Source of the DNA: Bacillus proteolyticus
GTDB taxonomy: Bacteria > Bacillota > Bacilli > Bacillales > Bacillaceae_G
Assembly (NCBI RefSeq): GCF_001884065.1
Contig: NZ_MACH01000116.1
Location: 353,518 to 417,517, forward strand
Length of the DNA stretch: 64,000 bases
Direction of reading: 5' to 3'
Position numbers and translations under genes: made by a program. Below are positions 48,244 to 57,339 of this stretch, one piece after another. Under the pieces are notes generated by a model. The model made no database searches, had not been told where the DNA came from, and was given only the letters and a program-made list of their open reading frames with translations. How positions within the stretch are numbered: the stretch's first letter is position 1; each line of letters starts with the position of its first letter.

Positions 48244-48497
48244 AACTAACATCATATGAATCGGCGTTGATAGGATTTAGTAGTATTTCGATTTCTGATT
48301 TCAGAGAGCTGGTGGTCGGTGCGAACCAGTACAGAGCGATTTATGAATTACCCCCTGGAGCTTCTTTTGCGAAACGTAAGGAGTAGTGAAAGACGGTTAT
48401 AGACCGTTATGTCTAAAGAGTGGTGAAACGACACTGTTTCACAATTTAGGGTGGTACCGCGAATTTTTCGTCCCTGCATATATTGCAGGGGCGTTTT
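48244..48497 (+). promoter_or_regulatory. T-box leader, complete unit
   Basis: Complete T-box: Stem I with AGTA (loop E) at 48279-48282 and GAGAGCTGGTGG..GCGAACCAGT at the apical part, then a stem III-like hairpin, the T-box GGGTGGTACCGCG (48449-48461) and the terminator CCCTGCA (48472-48478) / TGCAGGG (48484-48490) with a T-run. Uncharged tRNA should stabilise the antiterminator. The specifier region reads GAATTACCCC; a UAC (Tyr) reading fits the downstream transporter best but UUA or AUU cannot be excluded by eye. Confidence 0.9.
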
Positions 48498-48513
48498 TAT
48501 TTTATTAGCGCAT

Positions 48514-48612
48514 ATCATATGACCCTTTATTTTGTGATACATTCATTTCACAAGCTAGGGTGGTACCGCGATTTCTTCGTCCCTGCATAATTATATGCAG
48601 GGACGTTTTTTT
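48514..48612 (+). promoter_or_regulatory. Second T-box antiterminator/terminator module (no Stem I)
   Basis: It repeats the 3' part of the T-box: ATCATATGA (48514-48522), as at the start of the first unit (48251-48259), a TTGTGA/TCACAA hairpin, a second exact GGGTGGTACCGCG (48558-48570) and a stronger terminator, 12-bp stem 48578-48589 / 48594-48605 with seven T. The specifier Stem I is missing. It may be a decayed full copy or a second decision point after the first. Confidence 0.85.
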
Positions 48613-48669
48613 ATTCCAATCTTTGTTAAGCGATTATCCTAAAAATTTGAAATAGGAGAGATACAAAGC

Positions 48670-48720
48670 TTGATAAATCCCGATTATTTATACTTTATGA
48701 TGAAAAACAATTACCGGTAA
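48670..48720 (+). CDS. Putative tyrosine-rich leader peptide (16 aa)
   Basis: TTG start with AGGAGAG 9 nt upstream; reads MINPDYLYFMMKNNYR and stop. Three of 16 residues are tyrosine. It lies between the second T-box terminator and the transporter gene. It could be a translated regulatory peptide or chance; the ribosome binding site is as good as for real genes here. Most cautious reading: unproven. Confidence 0.3.
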   Translation: MINPDYLYFMMKNNYR

Positions 48721-48816
48721 TTTGTCACAAAATTCTAAATTTTAGAAGGAAATATACAATATTGGCGAATTTTATATAAAAAAGATCTATTTTAGATTAC
48801 TTAGGAGGGAAAAACA

Positions 48817-50190
48817 ATGGTTTCAAAAATTGAATCTGTTCTTTTAACATTATTTATCTTTTTCTGTATTGGCTTTAGTGTTATCCAATTAGAAGTTTCA
48901 CCACACATCCCAATTTTATTTGGTATCGTTCTTTTATTAGCATTTGGATTTATGAAAAAAATCTCTTGGTCTACTATGGAAAAAGGGATGATCGGTAGTA
49001 TTTCAGCTGGTATTCCATCTATTTTTATTTTCTTACTTGTAGGCGTATTAATTAGTGTTTGGATCGCTGCTGGAACAATTCCAACCTTAATGGTATACGG
49101 CTTCCAGCTTGTATCTCCTAAAATTTTCGTCCCAACTGTTTTTGTTGTTTGTGCAATCGTTGGAACAAGTATTGGTAGTGCATTTACAACTGCTGCAACT
49201 GTAGGACTTGCCTTTATGGGAATGGGCACTGCCCTTGGATACGACCCAGCTCTTATCGCTGGTGCAATTATTTCTGGTGCATTCTTTGGAGACAAAATGT
49301 CCCCTTTATCTGACACAACAAACTTAGCTCCTGCTGTAACGGGTGTAGATTTATTTGAACATATTCGTAACATGCTTTGGACAACAGTTCCTGCTTTCAT
49401 TATTGCTTTTGTCGCATTTTTCATTTTAGGAAGTGGCACTGGGGGAGACGTTGATTTCTCAAATTTTATTAATACGCTAGAAAAAAACGCAACAATTTCT
49501 ATCGTTACACTGATTCCAATTTTATTACTATTTTTATTCGCATTTAAAAAAGTTCCAGCAGTTCCAACATTACTTGCTGGAATCGTAGTAGGGATCATTA
49601 TTCTCTTTATTTTTAAACCTAGTACTTCTTTAGCTGATTTAATGAAAATTATGCAAGACGGTTACGTTTCTAAAACTGGTATAAAAGATATTGATAGCTT
49701 ATTATCTCGCGGTGGTTTACAAAGTATGATGATGTCAATTGCTCTTATTTTCCTAGCTCTTTGTATGGGAGGATTATTACAAGGAATGGGTATCATCACG
49801 CAGCTAATGAATATCATCTCTAGCTTTGTAAAAACTAGTACACGCTTAATTATTTCTACTGCTTCAACTGCAATTGGTGTAAACTTCTTACTTGGTGAGC
49901 AGTACTTATCCATCGTTTTAACAGGACAAGCATTTGCTAACAAGTACGATGAAGTCGGTTTAGAACGTCGTAATTTATCACGAGTATTAGAAGATGCAGG
50001 TACAGTGATTAATCCGCTCGTACCGTGGGGCGTAAGTGGTGTGTTCTTAACAAACGTCCTTAGCGTTCCAACAATCGATTATGTTCCATACGCAATCTTC
50101 TGTTTAGCTTGTCCAGTCGTAACTATTATTGTTGGATTTACTGGATTCGGTCTTTCTTGGAAAAAAGAAAAAGCAGTAACAGTTTCATAA
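48817..50190 (+). CDS. NhaC-family transporter, T-box controlled (predicted tyrosine transporter)
   Basis: 457 residues, about 11-12 membrane segments. GDKMSPLSDTTNLAPAV is the NhaC hallmark. Classical NhaC members exchange Na+/H+, but T-box control argues for amino acid import or export. Tyrosine-specific NhaC-type carriers under T-box control have been predicted in bacilli, as I recall. ATG 48817 has AGGAGG upstream. About 200 nt separate the last terminator from the start. Confidence 0.85.
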   Translation: MVSKIESVLLTLFIFFCIGFSVIQLEVSPHIPILFGIVLLLAFGFMKKISWSTMEKGMIGSISAGIPSIFIFLLVGVLISVWIAAGTIPTLMVYGFQLVSPKIFVPTVFVVCAIVGTSIGSAFTTAATVGLAFMGMGTALGYDPALIAGAIISGAFFGDKMSPLSDTTNLAPAVTGVDLFEHIRNMLWTTVPAFIIAFVAFFILGSGTGGDVDFSNFINTLEKNATISIVTLIPILLLFLFAFKKVPAVPTLLAGIVVGIIILFIFKPSTSLADLMKIMQDGYVSKTGIKDIDSLLSRGGLQSMMMSIALIFLALCMGGLLQGMGIITQLMNIISSFVKTSTRLIISTASTAIGVNFLLGEQYLSIVLTGQAFANKYDEVGLERRNLSRVLEDAGTVINPLVPWGVSGVFLTNVLSVPTIDYVPYAIFCLACPVVTIIVGFTGFGLSWKKEKAVTVS

Positions 50191-50200
50191 TATAAACATA

Positions 50201-50232
50201 AAAAAGGATTACCGTAATTGGTAATCCTTTTT
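50201..50232. terminator. Bidirectional terminator
   Basis: 13-bp perfect stem AAAAAGGATTACC (50201-50213) / GGTAATCCTTTTT (50220-50232). It ends the transporter gene; the convergent nucleotidase gene stops 15 bp further. Confidence 0.9.
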
Positions 50233-50246
50233 TGTACAATACTTTA

Positions 50247-52616
50247 CTATCTATTTGCTTTCTTTCTTCTAAATAACATAAGTAAACCTGCTCCTACAAA
50301 CGCAAGACCCGCTCCAATTGTAGAAACAACACTTGTACCTGTTTTCGGTAAATCACGTTCTTCTTTATTTTCACTTACAGCTGTTGTTTCTTTTGAATTT
50401 TGATTATCCGTTGTAGTTTGTCCAGATCCTGCATTATTTCCATCTTGTTTTGGTTCATTTCCATTATTACTTTCACCTGTTGGTGGTGTCGTTGGATTTT
50501 CTCCGTTATTGCCTTCACCTGTTGGTGGTGTTGTTGGATTCTCTCCGTTATTGCCTTCACCTGTTGGCGGTGTTGTTGGATTCTCTCCGTTATTGCCTTC
50601 ACCTGTTGGCGGTGTTGTTGGGTTCTCTCCACCAGTTTCCTTATCGTCATTCTTCTTCGTTATATCAATTGCATATTTAGCAAATTCATTTTCAGATGGG
50701 CCAACATATGATATTTTCCCATCTGTCTTTATATACTTTTGTGCATTTGGTGAAGAATCAAATGTCGTATTTAATTTATCTGCAATAATCGGTTTAAACG
50801 CCCAATTTTGATCTGCTGTTGGATTAATAACTGGTGTTTCTTGCATGTACTTCACAATAATTTGACGTGTTTCATCTTGCGATTGGTATACAACTTCACC
50901 TTTACTTACACCAGGGAACGTTTGGCTACTTCCACGATAGTTATTTGTAGCTACAATGAACTCTTGATTGTCAGCTACAGGCTTTCCTTCATACGTCATA
51001 TTTACAATACGATTCGTATTTCCATTTACAACTTTACCATCTTTATCGTATTTCGCTGGTTGCGTTACGTCAATTTCGTATTTTAATCCATCTAAAACAT
51101 CAAAATTATATGTAGGATAGCCTATATTTACTAGTGGCTGTTCTTCTGTTTTCTTTGAATCAATTTGATTAAATTGACCGGCAGACATTTCAAGCCATTC
51201 TTTCACTTGTGCACCACTTACTTTTACAGCATATAATGTATTTGGATATACATATAAATCCGCTACGTTTTTAATCGCTAACGTTCCAGCTGGAATATCA
51301 GTATAATATGTAGCACCGTTTCGGCCACCCGCTTTAAATGGTGCTCCTGCAGATAATACTGGAATTCCTTTATATTTACTATATTGTCCGTTTTCAGCAA
51401 ATAGCTTTTCTACATACCATTTTTGTGCATTTGTCACTAGTTGTACAGAAGGATCATCTTGTACTAATGAAAAATAACTATTAATTGGTGCTGTCGTTTT
51501 ACCTACAGCTGTATTCACATAATCAATTGTCGCTTGATGATCATCTTTAATTTCATTAACTAGTTTTTGATCTGATTGTACTAATGAGTTTCCTTTACTA
51601 TCAGCAATCGGACGAAGTTGCGGCTTAGACTGATCTTTTTGCACTTCCCATTTTCCGTTTACCTTTTTCAATTGCATATCAATAATACCTAAGTTACTAC
51701 CAAAAACACCAGGCATTACAACTGGAACACCATTAAATATATCCTTCACTTCAGTATGTGAATGTCCCATTAATACTGCATCAACGCCAGCAACTCCTGT
51801 TAAATAATATGATGCGTTTTCCATTCCAACATTGTATCCACTCTTATCAACACCTGAATGGGCTAGTGCAACGATAACGTCCGCACCTTTTGCCTTCATT
51901 TCTGGAACTAACTTTTCCGCTGTTTGAACAATATCTTTCGCTTTAACTTTTCCTTCTAAATTTGCTTTATCCCAGTTCATAACTTGAGGTGGAACAAATC
52001 CCATTACACCAATTTTCACCTTTTGCTTTTGACCAGATTCATCTTCTACTTCTTTTTCAATAATATGATATGGTTTAAAGTAATTTTGGTCGTTCTCTTC
52101 ATTATTATCTTTATCGTCTTTATAGACGTTCGAATTAATAACCGGGAATTCTGTTTTACTAATTACTTTGTTTAAATAATCTAAGCCATAGTTAAATTCA
52201 TGGTTCCCAAGAGAAATGACGTCATACTTCATTAAATTCATTAGACGATATAATGGATGTACATAACTCGGATCAACCGGATTTTTCGGATCATTTATTT
52301 TATTCGCCACATAATCCCCAAGTGGCGTACCTTGTAATGCATCCCCATCATCAAATAGGACAGAGTTCTTCGCTTCTTCACGCGCTTTATTAACAAGTGT
52401 TGCAGTTTGCACAAGACCTACTTTATTATCTGTTTTCGTTTGATAATAATCATAATTCATTAAGTTAACGTGAATATCTGATGTTTCTAAAATTCGTAAG
52501 TTAACTGTACTCTCCCCAGCTTTTTCCTCTGCTTGAGCTGTTGTTGGCAACACTTGCGGTGCTATAACGCCAATAGCAAGTGTTGCTCCAGCTAGCATTT
52601 TTTTTGACTTCTTCAC
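50247..52616 (-). CDS. cpdB: Cell-wall-anchored 2',3'-cyclic nucleotidase/3'-nucleotidase
   Basis: 789 residues. Signal peptide (ends TTAQA), metallophosphatase domain with ETSDIHVNL, DDGDALQGTP, GNHEFNYGLD and GHSHTEV, then the 5'-nucleotidase C-terminal domain (KNVADLYVYPNTLYAVKVSG). Then a Pro/Thr/Gly/Asn-rich repeat region (residues ~663-718) and a sortase signal LPKTG (756-760) with membrane segment and basic tail. It should release phosphate and nucleosides from extracellular nucleotides at the wall. The start is GTG 52616 with AAGGGGGA upstream. A PhoP-like box precedes it. Confidence 0.93.
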   Translation of the reverse strand: MKKSKKMLAGATLAIGVIAPQVLPTTAQAEEKAGESTVNLRILETSDIHVNLMNYDYYQTKTDNKVGLVQTATLVNKAREEAKNSVLFDDGDALQGTPLGDYVANKINDPKNPVDPSYVHPLYRLMNLMKYDVISLGNHEFNYGLDYLNKVISKTEFPVINSNVYKDDKDNNEENDQNYFKPYHIIEKEVEDESGQKQKVKIGVMGFVPPQVMNWDKANLEGKVKAKDIVQTAEKLVPEMKAKGADVIVALAHSGVDKSGYNVGMENASYYLTGVAGVDAVLMGHSHTEVKDIFNGVPVVMPGVFGSNLGIIDMQLKKVNGKWEVQKDQSKPQLRPIADSKGNSLVQSDQKLVNEIKDDHQATIDYVNTAVGKTTAPINSYFSLVQDDPSVQLVTNAQKWYVEKLFAENGQYSKYKGIPVLSAGAPFKAGGRNGATYYTDIPAGTLAIKNVADLYVYPNTLYAVKVSGAQVKEWLEMSAGQFNQIDSKKTEEQPLVNIGYPTYNFDVLDGLKYEIDVTQPAKYDKDGKVVNGNTNRIVNMTYEGKPVADNQEFIVATNNYRGSSQTFPGVSKGEVVYQSQDETRQIIVKYMQETPVINPTADQNWAFKPIIADKLNTTFDSSPNAQKYIKTDGKISYVGPSENEFAKYAIDITKKNDDKETGGENPTTPPTGEGNNGENPTTPPTGEGNNGENPTTPPTGEGNNGENPTTPPTGESNNGNEPKQDGNNAGSGQTTTDNQNSKETTAVSENKEERDLPKTGTSVVSTIGAGLAFVGAGLLMLFRRKKANR
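50463..50630 (-). repeat. 42-bp tandem repeats in cpdB wall-spanning region
   Basis: Four copies of 42 bp encode GENPTTPPTGEGNN (last copy GENPTTPPTGESNN). They are nearly identical in DNA, so copy number may vary between strains. Protein stalk, not CRISPR. Confidence 0.9.
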
Positions 52617-52729
52617 AAAAAATCCCCCTTATACAATTACCCCAAAATAATGAAGTGAATCTCAATCAGTCTCTAACCACATACCTTTTTTCTTCTATTA
52701 GAGCGATGATCTTCACCTTATCTGACATT

Positions 52730-52759
52730 ATCATATCTAAAGTACTTTCATATCGTCAA
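52730..52759 (-). promoter_or_regulatory. Promoter of cpdB
   Basis: On the minus strand, TTGACG (complement of 52754-52759) and TATGAT (complement of 52730-52735), 18-nt spacer. It lies ~115 bp upstream of the start codon. Confidence 0.55.
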
Positions 52760-52766
52760 TATTTTT

Positions 52767-52805
52767 TGACATACTTCTACAAATTTTCTGTAAAGTTATT
52801 GTAAA
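52767..52805 (-). promoter_or_regulatory. PhoP-box-like direct repeats upstream of cpdB
   Basis: On the minus strand, four hexamers lie exactly 11 bp apart: TTTACA (complement of 52800-52805), TTTACA (52789-52794), TTTGTA (52778-52783), ATGTCA (52767-52772). This is the architecture of PhoP~P binding sites (TT(A/C/T)A(C/T)A with ~5-bp spacers), just upstream of the -35. It suggests cpdB is induced in phosphate starvation. Confidence 0.6.
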
Positions 52806-52888
52806 GTTTTCATAAACATATACTATGCCCTTACATGGCTTCTACTGATGAATATGATACAATTACCAATTACAAGGAGGATAAATTT

Positions 52889-53668
52889 ATGAAAAAAGTC
52901 ATCTTAACAATTGTCTGTCTCCTCCTTCTAATCATTTCTTGTTCTAATTTTGAAAAGAACGATGAGATAGAACAAAAAGAAACTGAAGGAAAAGTAGGAA
53001 AAACATCTGCTCCGAGTTGGATTGATAAGCAAACGAACAACTCCTTTTATCATCTCGTATTAGGTGATTCACTCGCCAAAGGATATGGATCTACACAAGG
53101 GGGATTTGCCGAATTAGCTTCTAAGCAACTAGAAGGACAAATTCATAAACCAATTACGGTAGAAAATCTCGGTGTAAACGGTCTCACCACAGGTCGTCTC
53201 GTAAAAAAAGTTCAGTTAGAAGAAGTACAACAAAAAATTAGGGAAGCCAATATCATTACTATTAATATTGGCGGAAACAATTTATTTCGCTTAAATCGTG
53301 ATGTAGGTGTTATTGATGGTATTAAAATGTTAAATAAAGAAAAAACTCGTTTTGAAACGGATGTAAACACTATTGTAAAGACCGTTCGAGATCAAAATCC
53401 GAATGCTTTACTTATTCTCTCTGAACTCTATAACCCTTTACAACTCGATGACTCCATTGCCAGTTACGCAGATATGTTTTTAGATACTTGGAATGATTCT
53501 GTTTATGCTATTTCAAAAGCGAATCAGCCATCTATCGTTTTACCAATTCGAAAATTAATATCAAATGATAAAAAAGATTTACTATTTGACCAAGTACACC
53601 CAAATGATAACGGTTATGCAATTATTGCGAATACATTTACAAAACAAGTGTTATCCTACAAATATTAA
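52889..53668 (+). CDS. GDSL/SGNH hydrolase lipoprotein
   Basis: 259 residues. Lipoprotein signal ends at IISC (Cys18). The SGNH blocks are VLGDSLAKGYG (Ser), LGVNGLTT (Gly), IGGNN (Asn) and DQVHPNDNG (Asp/His). It resembles B. subtilis YpmR-type lipases or esterases acting at the membrane surface. I chose ATG 52889 (MKKVILTIV) with AAGGAGGA upstream. Confidence 0.88.
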   Translation: MKKVILTIVCLLLLIISCSNFEKNDEIEQKETEGKVGKTSAPSWIDKQTNNSFYHLVLGDSLAKGYGSTQGGFAELASKQLEGQIHKPITVENLGVNGLTTGRLVKKVQLEEVQQKIREANIITINIGGNNLFRLNRDVGVIDGIKMLNKEKTRFETDVNTIVKTVRDQNPNALLILSELYNPLQLDDSIASYADMFLDTWNDSVYAISKANQPSIVLPIRKLISNDKKDLLFDQVHPNDNGYAIIANTFTKQVLSYKY

Positions 53669-53740
53669 GGTGACCGTGAAACAATTCTATTTTTATACCT
53701 TGTCTTTTTTGTTACAATGATAGTGGAAGGGGGCCGTTGT

Positions 53741-54187
53741 ATGGAATCACGCGAGTGGGAACGTATTGTTGATCATCTTCTTTCGCTAGTGCCTCTTTTT
53801 TATCGCAAATTTATGCTTCCTGGAGAGTTTTCTTCTCAAAGACATATGCCGCCATCACATACGCAAGTGTTACTGCTTTTGCATGAAAATGGTACATTAG
53901 CAGTTTCAGAAATTGGCAAGCGGCTAGCGATTTCACGGCCTAATATGACCCCTCTATTAAACAAACTTATTCAAGAAGAACTAATAGAGCGTCATTATAG
54001 CGAAAAAGATCGACGGGTCATTTTAATTTCCCTAACAACTGAAGGGAAATTGCTAGTAAATCAGTATCAGCAATTCATTTTAGACAAACTAAAAGAAAAT
54101 TTTCAAACATTATCTGAGGAAGAGCGTGAAAAGCTCATTCATTCTCTTAAAACCATTCAAAATTTAATTTTGAAAACAAACGCATAA
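53741..54187 (+). CDS. MarR-family transcriptional regulator
   Basis: 148 residues. The winged helix LAVSEIGKRLAISRPNMTPL and wing YSEKDRRVILISLT are typical MarR. I chose ATG 53741 with AAGGGGG 7 nt upstream, not the longer frame. It follows the GDSL lipoprotein gene by 72 bp; no clear operator was seen. Ligand unknown. Confidence 0.87.
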   Translation: MESREWERIVDHLLSLVPLFYRKFMLPGEFSSQRHMPPSHTQVLLLLHENGTLAVSEIGKRLAISRPNMTPLLNKLIQEELIERHYSEKDRRVILISLTTEGKLLVNQYQQFILDKLKENFQTLSEEEREKLIHSLKTIQNLILKTNA

Positions 54188-54215
54188 AGCTGCTTCTAAA
54201 TAGAAGCAGCTTTAT
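54184..54215. terminator. Bidirectional terminator
   Basis: Perfect stem, 15 bp if fully formed: 54184-54198 (ATAAAGCTGCTTCTA) with 54201-54215. It holds both convergent stop codons; the T-run is weak. Confidence 0.75.
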
Positions 54216-54418
54216 GATTCATAATAGTTACCGTAGTATACATTTGAATATGGCCATGTCGTTAAATATGGTTTTTGATCTTGCGTAGGTTGTTGTGGTG
54301 GTATTTGTGGCAATTGCTGAAATTGTTGCTGTTGATACACTCCAAATTGCTGTCTCATATCATTTACAGGATAATAATTTATATATGGGTATACTTGAGG
54401 TACATAGTAATAATACAT
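54212..54418 (-). CDS. Small Tyr/Gln/Pro-rich protein, possible coat protein
   Basis: 68 residues of strongly biased composition: many Tyr, Gln and Pro (starts MYYYYVPQVYPYINYYPVND, then a Gln-rich middle). AAGGGGGAGA before ATG 54418 supports that it is translated. Such composition is common in spore coat or exosporium proteins of bacilli, but no family was recognised. Confidence 0.65.
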   Translation of the reverse strand: MYYYYVPQVYPYINYYPVNDMRQQFGVYQQQQFQQLPQIPPQQPTQDQKPYLTTWPYSNVYYGNYYES

Positions 54419-54476
54419 CCATTCTCTCCCCCTTTTTCTTAAACATATTCAAAGGAGAAAATGAATGTGCCATTCT

Positions 54477-55037
54477 TTATATTTGTACAAGTGGTTCTCT
54501 CACTTTTTTCTTTCTGTTCTTCAAACGTAACTTACGATTCTTTTCATATAAATAATGCACAACGAAATATGAAACTACACCGAACACAACTCCTAAAATC
54601 GTCATTCCAATTAATACATATACTTCACTCTGTAATAAGCTCTTTAACATCGTAAAAATGTGACTTGAAAACAAGTCCGATATCGTAAATGGTTCATGAT
54701 GTATTTGTTGTACATGAAATGGATAAATCATTTTCCCTAGCGCATACGCAAACGGAAATAAAAATACTGGGAGAAACGATATTTTCCCAATAATATTACC
54801 AATGACTGCGGCTGGAAAAGATCCTTTTGCTAACCTGACAATTGGATAAAATATTAAATATACGAGCGATGCCGTATAAATTACCAACATTTCTAAACCA
54901 AATCCAATAGCAAACCCTAACGATACTTTCTTTGCTCCTTCTGGCGATCGAAGCAACTTAAAATATTGAAACTTTAATATTCTCCACATCCGCTGAAAAA
55001 ACGGATATGTTTTCTTAGTTGTTTTCACCCTCATCAT
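54477..55037 (-). CDS. DUF2062 membrane protein
   Basis: 186 residues, about three membrane segments, with FGLEMLVIYTASLVYLIFYP and NIIGKISFLPVFLFPFAYAL as the two conserved helices of DUF2062, and a very basic C-terminus. Start ATG 55037 or 55034; the ribosome binding site is weak. Function unknown. Confidence 0.78.
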   Translation of the reverse strand: MMRVKTTKKTYPFFQRMWRILKFQYFKLLRSPEGAKKVSLGFAIGFGLEMLVIYTASLVYLIFYPIVRLAKGSFPAAVIGNIIGKISFLPVFLFPFAYALGKMIYPFHVQQIHHEPFTISDLFSSHIFTMLKSLLQSEVYVLIGMTILGVVFGVVSYFVVHYLYEKNRKLRLKNRKKKVREPLVQI

Positions 55038-55166
55038 CTCTTTAACTATATTTTTATACCTAGTATGCCCTTACATACTCTGAAAAACAAATTTCATTTT
55101 CTCTTTTATTATAAATGATATCAAAATGGTTAACCAAATATACATATGACATTTCAATATAAAAAA

Positions 55167-55210
55167 GTAAACCTCCAATTGTTATTCATGCCTAACAATT
55201 GGAGGTTTAC
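55167..55210 (-). terminator. Terminator of the arginine operon
   Basis: 18-bp perfect stem 55167-55184 (core AAACCTCCAATTG) with 55193-55210, 8-nt loop, then TTTTTT on the minus strand, 5 bp after the argF stop. Confidence 0.9.
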
Positions 55211-55215
55211 ATCAT

Positions 55216-56166
55216 TTAGGAAGGCTCTTCTACATTTTTAAATAAACTTACTAATAATGCTTTTTGCGCATGCAATCGATTACCAGCTTGCTCAAATACG
55301 ATAGACTGTGATCCATCTATAATTTCTCCTGTTACCTCTTCTTCACGATGGGCAGGTAAACAGTGTAAGAAACGATATGTTTGCTTTGCATGCATAACAA
55401 GTTCTTTATTAATTTGGTAAGGTTGAAATAAAGTATATTTCTCTTCTTCTCCCTCTTGCCCCATGCTCATCCAAACGTCAGTATAAATGAAATCTGCTTC
55501 ACTCACCGCTAGTTCAGGGTTATGCAAAATTTCAATTTCAGCTCCTGTTTCTTCAGCAATCGCTAACGCTTTTTTTACAATTTCCTCACTCGGTTCATAC
55601 CCTACAGGCGTTGCAACAGTCATATGCATTCCGACTTTCGCACTCGCTAACAACAATGAATGACATACATTATTTCCGTCACCTACGTAAGCCAATTTAA
55701 TTCCTTTAAATGTATTTGTTTCTTCATAAATCGTCATTAAATCTGCCAACGCTTGACAAGGGTGATGATCATCCGTTAATCCATTAATAACAGGTATGCT
55801 CGATTCTTTTGCAAGCTCTTCTACATCGGCATGTGAGAATGTACGTATCATGATCCCGTCAATGTAATGAGATAATACTTTTGCAGTATCTGAAACGGTT
55901 TCTCCTCTTCCAATTTGCATCTCTTTTCCACTTAAAAACATTCCATGTCCTCCGAGCTGTACCATTCCTGCTTCAAAAGATACGCGAGTACGCGTTGAAT
56001 GTTTATCAAAGATAAGCCCTAATATTTTGCCTTGTAATAAAGGCTCCTGCTTATTCTTTTTTAAATATATAGCGAACTTAATTAAAGAAATAATTTCTTC
56101 TTGCGTCAATTCTTCTAATGTTAAAAGATCTTTCGTATTTAATTTCGGTACTTGTACAGTTGACAT
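55216..56166 (-). CDS. argF: Ornithine carbamoyltransferase
   Basis: 316 residues. The carbamoyl phosphate motif [23 protein letters not shown] and [11 protein letters not shown] (ornithine) are all present. It makes citrulline. Last gene of argC-J-B-D-F, 12 bp after argD. Confidence 0.96.
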   Translation of the reverse strand: MSTVQVPKLNTKDLLTLEELTQEEIISLIKFAIYLKKNKQEPLLQGKILGLIFDKHSTRTRVSFEAGMVQLGGHGMFLSGKEMQIGRGETVSDTAKVLSHYIDGIMIRTFSHADVEELAKESSIPVINGLTDDHHPCQALADLMTIYEETNTFKGIKLAYVGDGNNVCHSLLLASAKVGMHMTVATPVGYEPSEEIVKKALAIAEETGAEIEILHNPELAVSEADFIYTDVWMSMGQEGEEEKYTLFQPYQINKELVMHAKQTYRFLHCLPAHREEEVTGEIIDGSQSIVFEQAGNRLHAQKALLVSLFKNVEEPS

Positions 56167-56178
56167 GAGACTTCCCCC

Positions 56179-57339
56179 TTATATGATTGATACGTTTTTT
56201 GTACAAACTACTTTTTTTATCATATATACTGCCTGTTCTAACTCTTCATTCGTTACAATGAGTGGCGGTAATAGTCTTATAACATTAGGTCCTGCTTGTA
56301 ATACGAGAAGTCCTTCTTCTTCTAGTTGTTCTATAAAACTTGCAACTTCATGCTTACACTCAATTCCAATCATAAGCCCCTTACCACGTATATTTTGAAT
56401 ACATTCGACATGTTGTAATTCCTCTTGCAACTTCTGTAATACGTACTCGCCCTTTTCTTGTACTTCTTTAAAAAACGATGGTCTTTTACTTACTTGTAAT
56501 ACTTCTTTCGCTGCAGCCATCGCAATATAATTCCCGCCAAAAGTTGAACCGTGTGATCCTGCAGTGAACGATGTTCCGAGTTCTTTCCGGCCAATCATCG
56601 CTCCAACAGGAATACCATTTCCTAGTGCCTTTGCAACAGTAACGATATCAGGTTTTATTCCCATTTGTTCGTAAGCGAATAGTGTTCCTGTTCTTCCTAT
56701 CCCCGTTTGTACTTCGTCTATAATAAATAAGGAGCCAAACTTATTACATAATGTTTCAATTGCTTTCAAAAAAGATAGAGCGGCAGGTATGACTCCTCCC
56801 TCTCCTTGAACAACTTCTACCATTACCGCCGCAACTTCTTCATTCATTACTTCCTCTAACGCCTTTATATCGTTAAAAGGGATATGTAAAAAAGACGGAA
56901 GTAGTGGGCCAAATCCTTCTTTCACTTTATTTTGCCCCGTCGCACTCATCGTTCCGAATGTTCTACCGTGAAAAGACTGCAGACATGTTACGACGAGAGA
57001 TTTTCCAGTATGCTTACGGGCTAGCTTCAAAGCTGCTTCATTCGCTTCTGCCCCGCTATTACAGAAGAACACATAATCTAATGCTATATTTTCTGTTAAT
57101 AATGACGCGACTTCTTCTTGTAAGCTGTTTGTAAACAGGTTAGATATATGCCATATATCATGAAGTTGCTCTTGTACAGCTTTCATCACTGTAGGGTGAC
57201 AATGTCCTAAATTACATACTCCAATACCTGAAGTGAAATCTAAATATTGCTTACCATTTGTATCAATAACTTTCGTTCCCTTTCCCTTTACAAACTCAAT
57301 AGTTCTTCTCCCATACGTTTGAAAAAGGTGACTTGTCAT
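56179..57339 (-). CDS. argD: Acetylornithine aminotransferase
   Basis: 386 residues, class-III PLP aminotransferase. [27 protein letters not shown] and the PLP Lys in [15 protein letters not shown]. It overlaps argB by ATGA. It makes N-acetylornithine from the semialdehyde; the related bioA is in the window. Confidence 0.95.
   Translation of the reverse strand: MTSHLFQTYGRRTIEFVKGKGTKVIDTNGKQYLDFTSGIGVCNLGHCHPTVMKAVQEQLHDIWHISNLFTNSLQEEVASLLTENIALDYVFFCNSGAEANEAALKLARKHTGKSLVVTCLQSFHGRTFGTMSATGQNKVKEGFGPLLPSFLHIPFNDIKALEEVMNEEVAAVMVEVVQGEGGVIPAALSFLKAIETLCNKFGSLFIIDEVQTGIGRTGTLFAYEQMGIKPDIVTVAKALGNGIPVGAMIGRKELGTSFTAGSHGSTFGGNYIAMAAAKEVLQVSKRPSFFKEVQEKGEYVLQKLQEELQHVECIQNIRGKGLMIGIECKHEVASFIEQLEEEGLLVLQAGPNVIRLLPPLIVTNEELEQAVYMIKKVVCTKNVSII

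Noticed and set aside
48709-48722. AATTACCGGTAATT palindrome as an operator
   Set aside because: It lies ~470 bp downstream of the promoter, in the transcribed leader, and overlaps the mini-ORF end; no support for protein binding.
48801-49598. 265-residue minus-strand open frame
   Set aside because: It lies opposite the NhaC-type gene, has no ribosome binding site and low-complexity shadow composition.
50463-50630. Regular 42-bp repeats suggesting a CRISPR-like array
   Set aside because: The repeats are in frame, have no spacers and encode a Pro/Thr/Gly stalk before an LPXTG signal.
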